IMG/VR virus record: IMGVR_UViG_3300030109_001381
Span: 1 to 64,000 of that record
Origin: a virus
Length of the DNA: 64,000 nt
Strand: one strand, 5' to 3'
Shown here: piece by piece, positions 30,601-37,428 of the stretch
Position numbering within the stretch: the first letter of the stretch is position 1
Layout: every line of letters begins with the position of its first letter
The notes under the pieces: model-generated
What the model saw: the letters and a program-made list of their open reading frames with translations, nothing else
Told to the model about the DNA's origin: nothing
The model's database searches: none
Program-made: the position numbers and the translations under genes

Positions 30601-31022
30601 CTCAGACTTTCACTACTGCGGGTTCTGCTAGGATGACCATTGCTTCCGGTGGTGATGTTACAGTAGCAGGTGCATTCTCTGCGGCTACCAAGTCTTTCGA
30701 CATAGAACATCCAACAGAAGAAGGAAAGAGATTGCATCACGGTTCTCTTGAGGGACCGGAACACGGTGTCTACATCAGAGGTAGATTAGAGGGAGATACA
30801 ATAGAACTACCCGACTACTGGCTAGGTCTAGTTGATGAGGATACAATCACGGTTCAACTAACACCTAACAAGGGATTCCAACAGATATACGTTGACCACA
30901 TAGAGGACAACAAGGTGTATGTGGGAACACAGACTGATACTCCAATAGACTGCTTCTACTTCATACAGGCAGAGAGAAAGGACGTTGACAAAATGGAGGT
31001 AGAGTATGACGTTGTGGTTTGA
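21645..31022 (+). CDS. Giant tail fibre protein (3125 residues)
   Basis: A very long, repetitive, Ala/Thr/Ser/Asp/Asn-rich fibre. Repeated units include AIPNATSSQTGL-x-T-x-TQITKLD (coded near 22260 and 25370), NAVTTAKI/DDAVT-type heptads (near 23160 and 25090), a FEGAT-x-D-x-HETTL unit (24910, 28750) and TELNYLD/YLDGVTS units (24190, 28930). These resemble trimeric phage fibre shafts. The C-terminal 110 residues carry a head conserved in marine cyanophage fibres: KSFDIEHPTEEGKRL, LEGPEHGVYIRG, then YWLGLV and VQLTP strands. No peptidase S74 chaperone domain is visible. The role is host-surface recognition. The gene ends inside the next one (31006). Confidence 0.8.
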   Translation: MMTNSNPGFLSTLSTTPNTRIVDGTDNIHSGIINALNVGLADNRVISGFDIDQSDGGSYTTYGVDAGKIIRDGILVSISAVSLTTTAAARAGNDWYAVIVVDSANTTKIRTGASSSSTAKVSALTAGDIPVAIVKYLAGSDNDAINRKVQFLGYAQTARGLSILNSGSETVRINAAGTITKGGATLTLPSSTGTIALTSDIQYQSAIPNATSSQTGLATQTQITKLDGIEANATADQTKSDINTLYSWSSDPESGATADQTDAEIETAYNARVAQVSSAERTAGNSTTIKRFTPADIKSMIDQHETDTNTDTDVSIANLKSRLNSDFGGDFSIGTQSDDTASFAGHLVVGGNLTISGSTTTINTETVSLQDNIIMLNSNSANTPSENAGLEVERGNSTNVLLRWNEGTDRWEFTNDGANYHNIITQAEADAGKYTHPNYATTNLDTSNAEVVSEIQTNATGHITAMTKRTMTLGHLGFTGATDANKYVHPNHSGDVTSSADGATTIANNAVTTAKIADDAITSAKINDGEIVNAHINGSAAIAQSKISGLTSALSGKEPSLTISDGLDRTGATIKVDIDGLTIENGMDRSADFIMYDDATNGLRRINPANLFSKIIASDIPDISSTYRAVATKLVNADVSNSAAISADKIADGSTNKVFTSTLKTKLDGIAASATAGADWSSNVSNISVTNAQLAGSIANAKLANSAVTINGSAVNLGGSLTLTSGDLSENTNLYYTDERVDDRVNALITDGEGITTTYDDSAGTLTIAGEDATTSNKGIAKFDTDDFTISSGNVMIKSAGVSNSQLQGAIAQSKITNLVSNLAAKVESLSDLSITASAAEINILDGVSGVSATEIGYLDGVTSSIQTQLNSKLSSVSVSDLTGIGSLDTALNSVSASHDTLASAKSIKDYVDSKASVQLEYTMEVEGTDDTNTHLLKIIDQNTNFSDVNFSGSLGISIGVNEGSDTLTFSSNAWPKNILSSSFNQGLLTLNTRDGNTITATLPDATTDAHGLMTDDQFDKLAAIEAQADVTDKANVVAALGLLNESDTLYLGDAGNDTTVRVRGNFFVDGTLTTINQTEINVQDALVFEGATGDDHETTLRIIDPTADRVISLPDITGTVVTTGDSQTIATGMIANLGVTTGKINSNAVTSGKLATDSVITAKIIDDAVTTAKIVDDAVTIAKIDGITDAGSGVIISGAERTKLSGIAAGAEVNVQSDWSASSGDAKILNKPNVEYTSAIPNATSSQTGLVTSTQITKLDAIEASADVTDATNVAAAGALMDGDFTSNGFLKRTSAGSYSVDTNTYLTSLSVTGLSDVAAFETNFADGVSANDDSLASAKSIKAYVDSVGGAATGSTTFQLEDGDGTELTIADSKEIKFVPASSLLTINWTDVDNGTDADPYDLTFTVNPLLSAYTNDSNFTTTTALNNATAATAITGKALTNLGTGTGGAIAATDTILAAMQKLETRTALNDAKVTNTDVDVTVSNLEARLPQIDTATTIGNGVAITTGGDLTVTGDLVVNGATTTLDVATLTVEDKNIVLGSGNSTSEIIDATGITLEGGTGDDITFQWQASDNQMEMKWGSNYATLKAGTFIGALTGNVTGNADTSTLASTVTVVDSTDTSSYVALFDSATGSLAAKTDAGITYNSGTGMLTATGFTGPLTGNAATATKLAATKNIAGVAFDGSANINISMTNLHDTDLGSLSDGELLIYDSVNGWKDATLTAGANTTITNGAGSITIASADTTYSAGLGIALAGTTFSVASPTSLTNMTDDGGGSTLTANTGDIVMVWDADGGGGSGTWVKMTLSELSQFATDNGSAGVLKFFKQINLTAATGGNVVSGATDIVADSANDPLGIVAGPAIDLTGDNTSTNASLTIGVNIDALNELDAAPHTTQDEFMVSDNGTEKRVSMANVADGVFAHVSGDATIAAGGALTIAANSVALGTDTTGNYMTDVSAGTGIDVTHTAAEGSTATIAVDVSDFMSGGANNRVLTAAGTDTFQGEANLLYDGDALVALGATNDKDVLWVGNTAGNSGSTAGITHLGISHWGSGTYPSTRITAREDSAGSYLGSLSFSTRGAASDSAATERMRIASDGKVVIGATTADELLHVSGAAAGDSVSLKVTNTDDTDDASVASLHLESQRGTDSNFYLEHDAYGATKFYTGQAAKNHALTMNANGSTTVEAALIGDSTASFTGSLTMNHAGSDIYADIIGPNNRNLRFVLRDNGDTDSFLFRNAAGTDIMSLARTGDLTVTGANRNVAISDGKITLGGALDVDFDGSHTRITHDAATDSSMIFKNADGATIQFNMGSDKGIEVNKDGNVELYYDNSKKFETTSAGVAITGDLSVSGTTTTVNTVTMEAANAIVFEGATADSHETTLSIVDPTSDHTQYLINQGGYIPVLAAATTTAITSTPAELNVLDGYTGSVTELNYLDTLHATGVTATEFDYLDGVTSNIQTQLNTVSSATGDGLSYDGSTANGVLTYKDADEISVESTLTYDPSGMLKIDVGGFARMELHGDNGAYIDMSNHDGTNDDFDARLITTGSGLDITTAGSSSPITLKTNGGSRVKIEDAAVTVYPSILQFSTTGAPTIKGGNHNPITIYGNADGTATSTTNNIVSRSTAAAIDFDVNASQQLAMRVQDNKDVNVYGVLNGPGVAEGGYGANSFHLGDTGSTEGNDWYEVFRWTPNNTMSATNSNQYKNFAARFQVVGRGIQRINFDMYVRGEYGIQGDSGWWTKEFVIDGLAQSTDGGGIASPDGDSIFKMVYNSGTSLSMPFASLYMRRDENWEIRTCNLISMFTNCVFEFKDTNAGETTPTNDGQSDSHDLSPTIRKKLRVDVNNQLINGMVESGIYLDDADQELVIKTATDPLIRAWDTTDNYAATLQAASSGAWLGLGDMDSSDTTWMKFGAFSGINNLDTKTRDFHIYGTNTATGFYFDESAGKFGIGTTSPVTLLDVAGSITVADHIIHSGDTNNMISFTTDTQTFTTAGSARMTIASGGDVTVAGAFSAATKSFDIEHPTEEGKRLHHGSLEGPEHGVYIRGRLEGDTIELPDYWLGLVDEDTITVQLTPNKGFQQIYVDHIEDNKVYVGTQTDTPIDCFYFIQAERKDVDKMEVEYDVVV

Positions 31023-31398
31023 GGAACTCAAGAAGGAGAAGGATGCTTGCTACCGTAAGGTAAGAAGCCGATACAAGAAGTGGCCTTCTGCTTATGCTTC
31101 AGGAGCGTTAGTCCAATGCAGAAAGAAAGGTGCTGCTAATTGGGGAAATAGTGAGAAGAAGTCTGATGACCTTTGGAAGGAATGGGTAAGTTGTTCTTCT
31201 TGTGAAGATGACAAAGAAGGTACAGAGCCTTGTGGTAGAAAGGATGCATCGAAAGGAACAAAAAGAAGATGTAGACCAACCTGTTCTGCTTGTAAAGACT
31301 ACAAGAGAAGAGGCGGAAAACCTAAGAAAAGAAAGGCTGGAACGTTTAGTAGAGAAGAAGATAAGGGACTTCACGGTTGGTTTGAGAGGAGAGGATAA
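31006..31398 (+). CDS. Cys- and Lys-rich basic protein, marine-phage type
   Basis: A 130-residue, strongly basic protein. The N-terminal segment KDACYRKVRSRYKKWPSAYA, followed by SGALVQCRKKGAANWG, is a pattern I recall from proteins of marine tailed phages and large DNA viruses. The middle and end carry Cys pairs (CSSC, C...C, CSAC) that could bind zinc, and the protein ends GLHGWFERRG. Function is unknown; such genes often sit beside fibre genes. Its start overlaps the giant fibre end by 17 bases. A virion or DNA-binding role is possible. Confidence 0.65.
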   Translation: MTLWFEELKKEKDACYRKVRSRYKKWPSAYASGALVQCRKKGAANWGNSEKKSDDLWKEWVSCSSCEDDKEGTEPCGRKDASKGTKRRCRPTCSACKDYKRRGGKPKKRKAGTFSREEDKGLHGWFERRG

Positions 31399-31399
31399 T

Positions 31400-31666
31400 A
31401 TGACTTGGAAAAATGTATTATGTAAATCCGGCCAATGCACTAGAGCAACGAAAAAAACCTCTTCTACTTCTAAAGGAAAGAAATGGATGAAGTGTGTATC
31501 AGATGGTAAGGGTGGACACAAGAGAGTTCATTGGGGACAAAAGGGAGTTACTGTCTCAGGAAAGAGGAAGGGTAAGCGAAGAAAATCATTCAGGGCTAGA
31601 CACAAATGCTCTAGTTGCAAAGGAGGAGACAATTCTCCTAGATGTATGGCATGTAGGGATTGGTGA
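31400..31666 (+). CDS. Small Cys-rich basic protein, companion of the previous gene
   Basis: An 88-residue basic protein starting at ATG 31400, right after the previous stop and preceded by GAGAGGAGAGG. A longer reading of the same frame from 31202 is possible but would lie inside the upstream gene. Motifs: a first CKSGQC, then KRVHWGQKG, then RKSFRARHKCSSC and a C-terminal CMACRDW. The Lys-Ser-Phe-Arg-Ala-Arg-His-x-Cys signature also occurs in small proteins of marine phages and giant viruses, of unknown role. The Cys spacing suggests zinc binding. Confidence 0.65.
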   Translation: MTWKNVLCKSGQCTRATKKTSSTSKGKKWMKCVSDGKGGHKRVHWGQKGVTVSGKRKGKRRKSFRARHKCSSCKGGDNSPRCMACRDW

Positions 31667-31672
31667 AAGTGA

Positions 31673-32407
31673 ATGCACTATGGCCCAAGAATCCCACAAT
31701 CAGGACTACAACTTTGTTTAGACGCATCTAATCCTAAGTCATATCCGGGTAGTGGAACTACTTGGTTTGATGTAAGTGGCAATGGTAGAGATTTCACTTG
31801 TGCGTCTGCACCTACCTTCAATGCTCAACCTAGTGTTGGTGGATATAGGCAACCTGATTCATTAGATGCAGTAATGTTTACTGGCCCTGCCGCAAACAGT
31901 TTTGGAATAGATTCATCGAGTGGTGCTTCTTTTATCTTCTATTGCACTAATGATTCGCTAACGAGTAAAGGTGCATTCAAACTTCCTATGGGTTCAGGAT
32001 TAAGCGGTGGAGCATCAAGAGGATATTCAATACATTTACCGTGGGGTAATGGCTACATCTATTTCGATACCAACGGCTCTACATCTACTTCTAGTGGGGG
32101 TGGTAGGCTAAACACTAGTAGCGATATAGGTAGTCATATCAATAATTTTTGGGTTCATGCTTTTACTAAATCAGCCGATGGTGCAACAATGAAGATATAT
32201 CGAGATGGAATAGAAGTAGCGTCTAGGACAAATGCGGGTGCGTGTCCAACGTTAAATTCAGAAGCATTCACTATAGGGGCAACTGATGAATACACAAGTG
32301 GTTGGGATGCCAAGATGGGTGTTTTCCTATGCTACAACAGGGAACTTAGTGCCGCAGAAGTATTGCAGATAACAAATGCATACAGATACAGGGATGGTGA
32401 TGCATGA
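31673..32407 (+). CDS. LamG / concanavalin-like adhesin
   Basis: A 244-residue protein with a laminin-G-3-type jelly-roll. It opens with the LQLCLDASNPKSYPGSGTTW signature, then DVSGNG and strands. The middle has the MKIYRDGIEV strand pair typical of these domains. It ends FLCYNRELSAAEVLQITNAY, the usual closing helix (sxxEVxqny). In phages these domains are attached to fibres and bind glycans on the host surface. Two paralogous adhesins follow (32736 and 33512). The C-terminus overlaps the next start by 4 bases (ATGA). Confidence 0.75.
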   Translation: MHYGPRIPQSGLQLCLDASNPKSYPGSGTTWFDVSGNGRDFTCASAPTFNAQPSVGGYRQPDSLDAVMFTGPAANSFGIDSSSGASFIFYCTNDSLTSKGAFKLPMGSGLSGGASRGYSIHLPWGNGYIYFDTNGSTSTSSGGGRLNTSSDIGSHINNFWVHAFTKSADGATMKIYRDGIEVASRTNAGACPTLNSEAFTIGATDEYTSGWDAKMGVFLCYNRELSAAEVLQITNAYRYRDGDA

Positions 32408-32739
32408 TGAAATACATGGTGATTAGAGCATCAGATGTAAAGCACATTGATTTCGATAAGGTAGAACAAACCTCAGTAGATACGCTGAGATACAATAACA
32501 AGAAGACACAGACTTTCGTAAAATGGAAGTCCAAGTGCGAATGTTGTAATAGAGCATTCACCAAACCCTCATTCCTATCTAAGTGTAAGAATACCACAGG
32601 CCCATTGAGCCATGAGCAAATGAGAGAGATATTAAGTTATGATTTGTGGACTCCTAGAAACCCAAGTAATGAGGAATTAGAGAGAAGTATGAGAACTGTA
32701 AAAGAAAGTCCAAACATAGAATATGCGGAGGAAGAGTGA
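32404..32739 (+). CDS. Small Cys-containing protein between adhesins
   Basis: A 111-residue protein with an N-terminal alpha/beta-looking part (MKYMVIRASDVKHIDFDKVE) and a Cys cluster in the middle (CECC, then C) that may bind metal. The C-terminal third is acidic and helical. No family is recognised. It is wedged between two LamG genes with 4-base overlaps on both sides, so it is probably a fibre-associated or assembly protein. The N-terminus resembles short proteins found near marine phage fibre genes, but this is only an impression. Confidence 0.55.
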   Translation: MMKYMVIRASDVKHIDFDKVEQTSVDTLRYNNKKTQTFVKWKSKCECCNRAFTKPSFLSKCKNTTGPLSHEQMREILSYDLWTPRNPSNEELERSMRTVKESPNIEYAEEE

Positions 32740-33512
32740 TGGGTTTCTCTAACGGTAGAACACTTTCTTTGCCGGATAGAATACTATTCAATTTAGATGC
32801 TGAAAACAGAAAGTGCTATTCGGGTAGTGGCACTACTGCTTATGATAGTATTACAGGAACTTCATTATCATTAAACAACGGCGTAGGATATACTGCACCT
32901 GCTTTTACCTTCGATGGAGCAGATGACCAAATAAAGGCAAGTGCGATAATTTCCGGTATGGATTTCCAATATACGGATGAATTCACAATTGAGGTAATGG
33001 TGAAGATAAAGGAGGATGGGCCGGGTACTTTCTTCAACAATAGAGGTGCATCTAGTGGTGGACAGAACTATCGTGGTTGGGGTATGTGGACTACTTCTTC
33101 ACCTACTAGAATAAAGGGCGCACTTGGAACATACCCTAGCGCACATCGTTGGGTTAGTTCCACTAGCACAGAAGCAGACTTCGATAACATTGTCCTCAAC
33201 AAATGGTGTCATGTTGTTTATTCATATGCTGGAAATGGAATAGAAGCAACGTTATTCTTGAATGGTGAAGATAAGACTGACTACGATAATCCCGATAATG
33301 ATAACACCGCAGATATCTATGATGCCGATAATGAAGCACTAGTAATAGTCTATGATTCTGATAACCTACTTTCATTAGGGTTGGATAGTTATGATGACAA
33401 TGCTTGGGAGAGTTTTTGTGAAATTGGATTTGCTAGAGTCTACAACGTAGCATTGACACCTGCCGAGGTTAAGAACAACTTTGCCGCCGCAAGAGGGAGA
33501 TTCGGATTATAA
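32736..33512 (+). CDS. LamG / concanavalin-like adhesin
   Basis: A 258-residue protein with the same architecture as the 31673 gene. It has an opening LFNLDAENRKCYSGSGTTAY, a FTFDGADDQI strand near residue 60, an EFTIEVMVKIKEDGP strand, a WCHVVYSYAGN-type strand with TLFLNGED following, and a closing IGFARVYNVALTPAEVKNNF. This is the LamG/ConA-like jelly-roll used as a glycan-binding tail module. It is paralogous to the genes on both sides, suggesting local duplication and diversification of receptor-binding proteins. Confidence 0.75.
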   Translation: MMGFSNGRTLSLPDRILFNLDAENRKCYSGSGTTAYDSITGTSLSLNNGVGYTAPAFTFDGADDQIKASAIISGMDFQYTDEFTIEVMVKIKEDGPGTFFNNRGASSGGQNYRGWGMWTTSSPTRIKGALGTYPSAHRWVSSTSTEADFDNIVLNKWCHVVYSYAGNGIEATLFLNGEDKTDYDNPDNDNTADIYDADNEALVIVYDSDNLLSLGLDSYDDNAWESFCEIGFARVYNVALTPAEVKNNFAAARGRFGL

Positions 33513-34882
33513 TGGGAGTGAGTGGTGGTGCTTTGGTTCCTCAACAGGATAACTTGTTGTTCTGCTTAGACCAATACAACAAGAAGTCGCATAAGGGAAA
33601 ACCCGGAACAAATGTGATAACAAATCAGAATCTAAATGATGGTTGGTCAAAAGGTTATACTGCCGCAATAGAATGGAATAGTTGTCCTCCACCTGTAGGT
33701 GTTGTTGCTCCTGTTGTTTCGTTTCAAGATGATGGAACCGGAAGTGGCTATTGGTATTCCTACGGAGACTACGCGCCACAGGGAAATAGCACGACTTATT
33801 CCTATTCTGTATATGTGAAGACAACAGACAAAACTGGTGCATATATTAGATACTACACCGCAGACAATAGCGAGAGTGATAGAGTCACAGGAACTTGGAA
33901 ATACTTTACACCGGATGGAGAAACTGATTCTTCATACAATCTACTAACAGGTGCAAATGAGAATCTAGCAGACGAAAGAGGATGGGTTAGGCTAAAGTGG
34001 GATTCAGCATATACTACGGATAGTGATAATGATTCAGATAGTATGAGCCATAGATATGGTAGTCTTCAATCAGACCCTCATATTGAGAGAATGTATCTTT
34101 GCGCCCCTCAATTAGAAGCAGGGACTATTTGCACACCGTGGATTCCCCAATCAGAATTTGATGACGACCCTCTACAATTAGTTAGAGGAACCACACCAAC
34201 TAACGGATATAATAGCGCATCAACTAGGAGTAAATCTTTCTTCAGTCTAGCAGGTCTTGCACATGCTGGTAGTGGTGATAACTCTATGGAAACAGAATCC
34301 GTGACTCATGCGGCTGATGGGACATTCTCATTCGATAGCCAATCTATCAACACAGGCTACAATGCGTATCCTACTACTTTCGCAGAACCATTCTCAGTTG
34401 AATGTTGGATATACTACGACTCTACTCTTAATTGGACTAATTCATACCGAGGTAGTATTGTAAGTAGAGGGGCATATGATGGCTCGCTTGGTCTTTGGAG
34501 GTATCCTACTGATGGAGTTGTTAGTGCTTGGGTAAGGGTTCGTGCATCAGACAACTCAGTAACAACAAAGGAGAGAACCGTAGCACTAACTGACAACGCT
34601 TGGAATCATGTGGTGATGACATACGAGAATGATGTCTTGATGGCTATATACAAGAATGGTGAACTAGGTCAATCTTTTGACCCCGGCGATGTCAATGCCG
34701 CAGGTTCGCTATACAATGCAGACCAAACAGATTGGATAATAGGAGGTCAAAGTGCGGCTAGTGGCGCACAGGCAAATCAGTATGTAGGACAGATTGCTAA
34801 GGTGAGAATCTATAAAACCGCCCTTACTGCTGGTGAAGTGAAGAGGAACTACGCCGCTTCTAGGAGTCAATTCGGATTGTGA
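33512..34882 (+). CDS. Two-domain adhesin with C-terminal LamG-like fold
   Basis: A 456-residue protein. It begins with the phage adhesin opening (DNLLFCLDQYNKKSHKGKPG). A carbohydrate-binding-like beta-sandwich follows, about residues 35-215 (YSYSVYVKT, WVRLKWDSAY, APQLEAGTICTPWI). The C-terminal LamG-like domain, about 260-455, contains FSVECWIYYDS, WNHVVMTYEN, MAIYKNGELGQ and the closing VRIYKTALTAGEVKRNY. The first domain matches the pattern of phage structural proteins in which an ectodomain ends with a QLEAG-x-x-x-T-P element. Role: probable fibre-tip receptor binding. Its start overlaps the upstream stop (TAATG). Confidence 0.7.
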   Translation: MGVSGGALVPQQDNLLFCLDQYNKKSHKGKPGTNVITNQNLNDGWSKGYTAAIEWNSCPPPVGVVAPVVSFQDDGTGSGYWYSYGDYAPQGNSTTYSYSVYVKTTDKTGAYIRYYTADNSESDRVTGTWKYFTPDGETDSSYNLLTGANENLADERGWVRLKWDSAYTTDSDNDSDSMSHRYGSLQSDPHIERMYLCAPQLEAGTICTPWIPQSEFDDDPLQLVRGTTPTNGYNSASTRSKSFFSLAGLAHAGSGDNSMETESVTHAADGTFSFDSQSINTGYNAYPTTFAEPFSVECWIYYDSTLNWTNSYRGSIVSRGAYDGSLGLWRYPTDGVVSAWVRVRASDNSVTTKERTVALTDNAWNHVVMTYENDVLMAIYKNGELGQSFDPGDVNAAGSLYNADQTDWIIGGQSAASGAQANQYVGQIAKVRIYKTALTAGEVKRNYAASRSQFGL

Positions 34883-34886
34883 TATT

Positions 34887-36350
34887 ATGGCAGATAGTGA
34901 CAAGATAATTACAATAACGCCCAATACTAGCGTAGCGACTACGCACCCTGAGATTAAATTCGTAGGGAAGGATAACTCACCCATGTATCTGAGGGTGTTA
35001 GATGACAATACTCTTTCCTTTGAGGGAATAGAAGGGCAAGTATTTGCAATGAGTCCCACTATGTCAAGTGGGGATATCTTCAGCGTAAACGATATTTCAG
35101 GAATACAAAGCATGGTAGTAAATGCTGATGGAACTGTAACGATAGATGCTCAGACTAAATCAACTACGATAAAGAACAATGCATCTAACACGGCTACTCT
35201 CATTCTTTCTAATAATAATGCAGACGCAGTTGATGGGCCAATATTGGAATTCTTCAGAGATACTGCTTCACCCGCAGATAACGACCACATGGGAAGTCTA
35301 GTCTTCACAGGTAGAGATGATGCTGGGAACAAGCAAGAGTATGGTAGGATAACCATGCATAACGATGATGCTACTGCGGCATCTAATGGTGGGGAGTTAG
35401 TATTCAAACTCACAGAGGCAAATTCCGATGAGCAGGAATACATGAGACTACGAGCGGCTTCTAGGCAGATTGAATTAAACACACAACAGGATGACATAGA
35501 CCTGACTTGGAATTCTGATAGTGCCGCAGATGTCTTTTATTGTAATGCTGGCACTTCACGAATCGGAATAGGAACTAGTAGTCCTGAGACTCTATTGAAT
35601 GTGGATAACGGCACAATACAAATAGGACTACAAGCAGATGATTTCTACACTCAACTTGGAAACAATGCTTTGATGTTCCATAGAGGTGCGGCATCTTACA
35701 TTGACCAACAAACAGATGATGGTGACATACGGTTCAGAATGAATGCCGCTAATGATGACTTGATGATGTTAGATGGAAGTGCGATGAGGGTCGGAATAGG
35801 CACTACTGCACCGGAGGCTAAATTGGAGATAGAGCAAACTGATGGAGCAGTTCACGGTTTGAAAGTGTATAGGAATGATTCAAGCACATCTACTCCATTG
35901 GTCTATATGCACGATGACAGTCAATATGTAGATAATCCTACTCTTCATGTAAAGAACGATAGAACAGACCAATATCAATTTGCGGCTGTTTTTGAAGGAA
36001 ATGTTGGTATAAACAATACTGCTCCTGAAATAGCATTTGAAGTGCAAGGTGCGGGTGCAATAACTAGAACTGAGATAGTTGCTATATCTAGCAACACGAA
36101 TCTATCAGGTGTCACTCATGCAGGTAGGTTATTACATTGCACTTCTGCTTGCACACTAAGCCTTCAAGCAACACCAACCGCAGGTGAGCAACAAATTATC
36201 TACAACGATTCAACAGGAACAATTACTATTTCTGCTAATGGTAGCGATACGATAAATGGCAGTACGAATGATATCACAATTACCAGCCGATACAAGGCAG
36301 TTACGGTCATTGCTATTAGCGCATCTGCTTGGTTGGCAATAGGTGCTTGA
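34887..36350 (+). CDS. Second tail fibre protein
   Basis: A 487-residue fibre-type protein. The N-terminal region (about 1-75) is an attachment-like segment (KIITITPNTSVATTHPEIKF, then an MSSGDIFSVNDISG element) common in marine phage fibres. The middle has repeated GIGTTSPE/GIGTTAPEA units (near residues 228 and 307) with intervening beta strands, typical of trimeric shafts. The C-terminus (about 395-487) is a beta-rich head with TLSLQATPTAGEQQI and ITISANGSDTINGS, the last strands of many phage fibre knobs. It is shorter than the giant fibre at 21645 but related in composition. Confidence 0.7.
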   Translation: MADSDKIITITPNTSVATTHPEIKFVGKDNSPMYLRVLDDNTLSFEGIEGQVFAMSPTMSSGDIFSVNDISGIQSMVVNADGTVTIDAQTKSTTIKNNASNTATLILSNNNADAVDGPILEFFRDTASPADNDHMGSLVFTGRDDAGNKQEYGRITMHNDDATAASNGGELVFKLTEANSDEQEYMRLRAASRQIELNTQQDDIDLTWNSDSAADVFYCNAGTSRIGIGTSSPETLLNVDNGTIQIGLQADDFYTQLGNNALMFHRGAASYIDQQTDDGDIRFRMNAANDDLMMLDGSAMRVGIGTTAPEAKLEIEQTDGAVHGLKVYRNDSSTSTPLVYMHDDSQYVDNPTLHVKNDRTDQYQFAAVFEGNVGINNTAPEIAFEVQGAGAITRTEIVAISSNTNLSGVTHAGRLLHCTSACTLSLQATPTAGEQQIIYNDSTGTITISANGSDTINGSTNDITITSRYKAVTVIAISASAWLAIGA

Positions 36351-36352
36351 GT

Positions 36353-37216
36353 ATGGTTCTACCTATTGTATTAGGAACAATAGCACAAGGTGATGCTGAT
36401 GGTTCTGATACACCTGTTGTCGTTACTGGTGGAACGAAGATGTATCTTATGGATGCACTAGGTGATGATAATGTCTATGAATATACTTTATCAACTGCAT
36501 GGGATTTGTCAACTGCATCTTATACTGCGGTATATGAGAATACAGATGCAGATACAGGTGACGGATTACCAAGAGAATTCGCTATTACACACGATGGTCT
36601 TCATGGTTACATTGTAGGTAATAGCCAAGACCATATTGATAGATTCACTTTAGGAACTGCTTGGGACATTACAACATTAAATCATCAAGAAGACTTAGAT
36701 ATTAGCGGAAAGGAGTTTCATCCTTATGGTTTAGAAATCAAAGGAGATGGAACTAGTGTTTATGTCATAGGATATAGTAGTGATAAGATACATCAATGGA
36801 ATATGTCTACTGCCAATGACCTATCTACTGCCAGTTATCATGGTTATCTTTCAACTAGTTCCCAAAGTAATGCGGCGGGTGGGTTAGGTTTCAGCAAAAA
36901 CGGAACTAAGGTGTATGTGGCTGACCAACTAGGAGATGATATTCATGAATATACACTTAGCACCGCTTGGGATATTACTACAGGAAGTCACATTAACACA
37001 TTAGATGTGAGTGCTAAAGAAGCAACCGTTAATGGTTGTGCAATAAGTAGCACCGGAGTAGAACTATACATCTTCGGTAGCACTTCTGATTCAGTTCATC
37101 AATATACCCTTTCAACTGCTTATGATATTTCAACTGCTTCTTTCACCCATACGCTTGATGTGTCAGGCAAATCTACTTTCGGACAGAGCGTTTGTTTCAA
37201 CATGGAAGATGTTTAG
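36353..37216 (+). CDS. Beta-propeller-like surface protein, last gene of the tail block
   Basis: A 287-residue protein with at least five repeats of about 45 residues. Each repeat combines a strand such as TKMYLMDALGDDNVYEYTLS or TKVYVADQLGDDIHEYTLS with a T-A-W/Y-D-(I/L)-(S/T)-T motif (TAWDLSTAS, TAWDITT, TAYDISTAS). This pattern indicates a beta-propeller of the NHL/YVTN type, which usually binds ligands or surfaces. ATG 36353 is preferred; an upstream in-frame ORF start at 36329 would lie inside the previous gene. It is the last gene before the convergent terminator, so it is probably a variable host-recognition module. Confidence 0.65.
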   Translation: MVLPIVLGTIAQGDADGSDTPVVVTGGTKMYLMDALGDDNVYEYTLSTAWDLSTASYTAVYENTDADTGDGLPREFAITHDGLHGYIVGNSQDHIDRFTLGTAWDITTLNHQEDLDISGKEFHPYGLEIKGDGTSVYVIGYSSDKIHQWNMSTANDLSTASYHGYLSTSSQSNAAGGLGFSKNGTKVYVADQLGDDIHEYTLSTAWDITTGSHINTLDVSAKEATVNGCAISSTGVELYIFGSTSDSVHQYTLSTAYDISTASFTHTLDVSGKSTFGQSVCFNMEDV

Positions 37217-37226
37217 AATAAATCGT

Positions 37227-37264
37227 AGTTCCACCAACGGAACTTAGTCAATTTAATTTTTTTG
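37227..37264. terminator. Convergent transcription terminator
   Basis: AGTTCC (37227-37232) and GGAACT (37239-37244) form a 6-bp stem with a 6-base loop, followed by an A/T-rich stretch ending in seven T (37257-37263). It lies between the end of the + strand tail block (37216) and the last - strand gene (ends 37253). The T run suits + strand termination, and archaeal termination relies mainly on T runs. The hairpin may stop transcription from both sides. Confidence 0.6.
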
Positions 37265-37402
37265 AGTGGTAAGTTTTTTTCCATATAATCTCTCACAAGT
37301 GGCACAATAAGTGAATGATTTCCTAGTCATTCTACGCCTACACCTAGCGCATTTGTATTCTTCACCGAGTAATCTCAAAATGAAACCCCATTGTAAATAC
37401 AT
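37253..37402 (-). CDS. Zinc-ribbon miniprotein, last gene of the - strand
   Basis: A 49-residue basic protein. Two Cys pairs (CARC at 18-21, CATC at 33-36) are separated by Arg-rich sequence, a rubredoxin-like zinc-knuckle layout. The N-terminus is hydrophobic (LQWGFILRLLG). It ends KKLTTQKN. ATG is at 37402. Coding support is the conserved pair of CxxC motifs and a frame free of stops. Role unknown; perhaps nucleic-acid binding. Confidence 0.55.
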   Translation of the reverse strand: MYLQWGFILRLLGEEYKCARCRRRMTRKSFTYCATCERLYGKKLTTQKN

Positions 37403-37428
37403 TTTCTAAATATCGCTTTTACCCCACC

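Noticed and set aside
30690-31022. Peptidase S74 self-cleaving chaperone at the giant fibre end
   Set aside because: The terminal sequence matches the cyanophage-type fibre head (KSFDIEHPTEEGKRL, GPEHGVYIRG), but the catalytic Ser and helical chaperone of S74 are not visible.
31202-31666. 154-residue gene starting at 31202
   Set aside because: Its first 66 codons lie inside the Cys-rich gene 31006-31398; ATG 31400 has a strong ribosome binding site and fits the packing.
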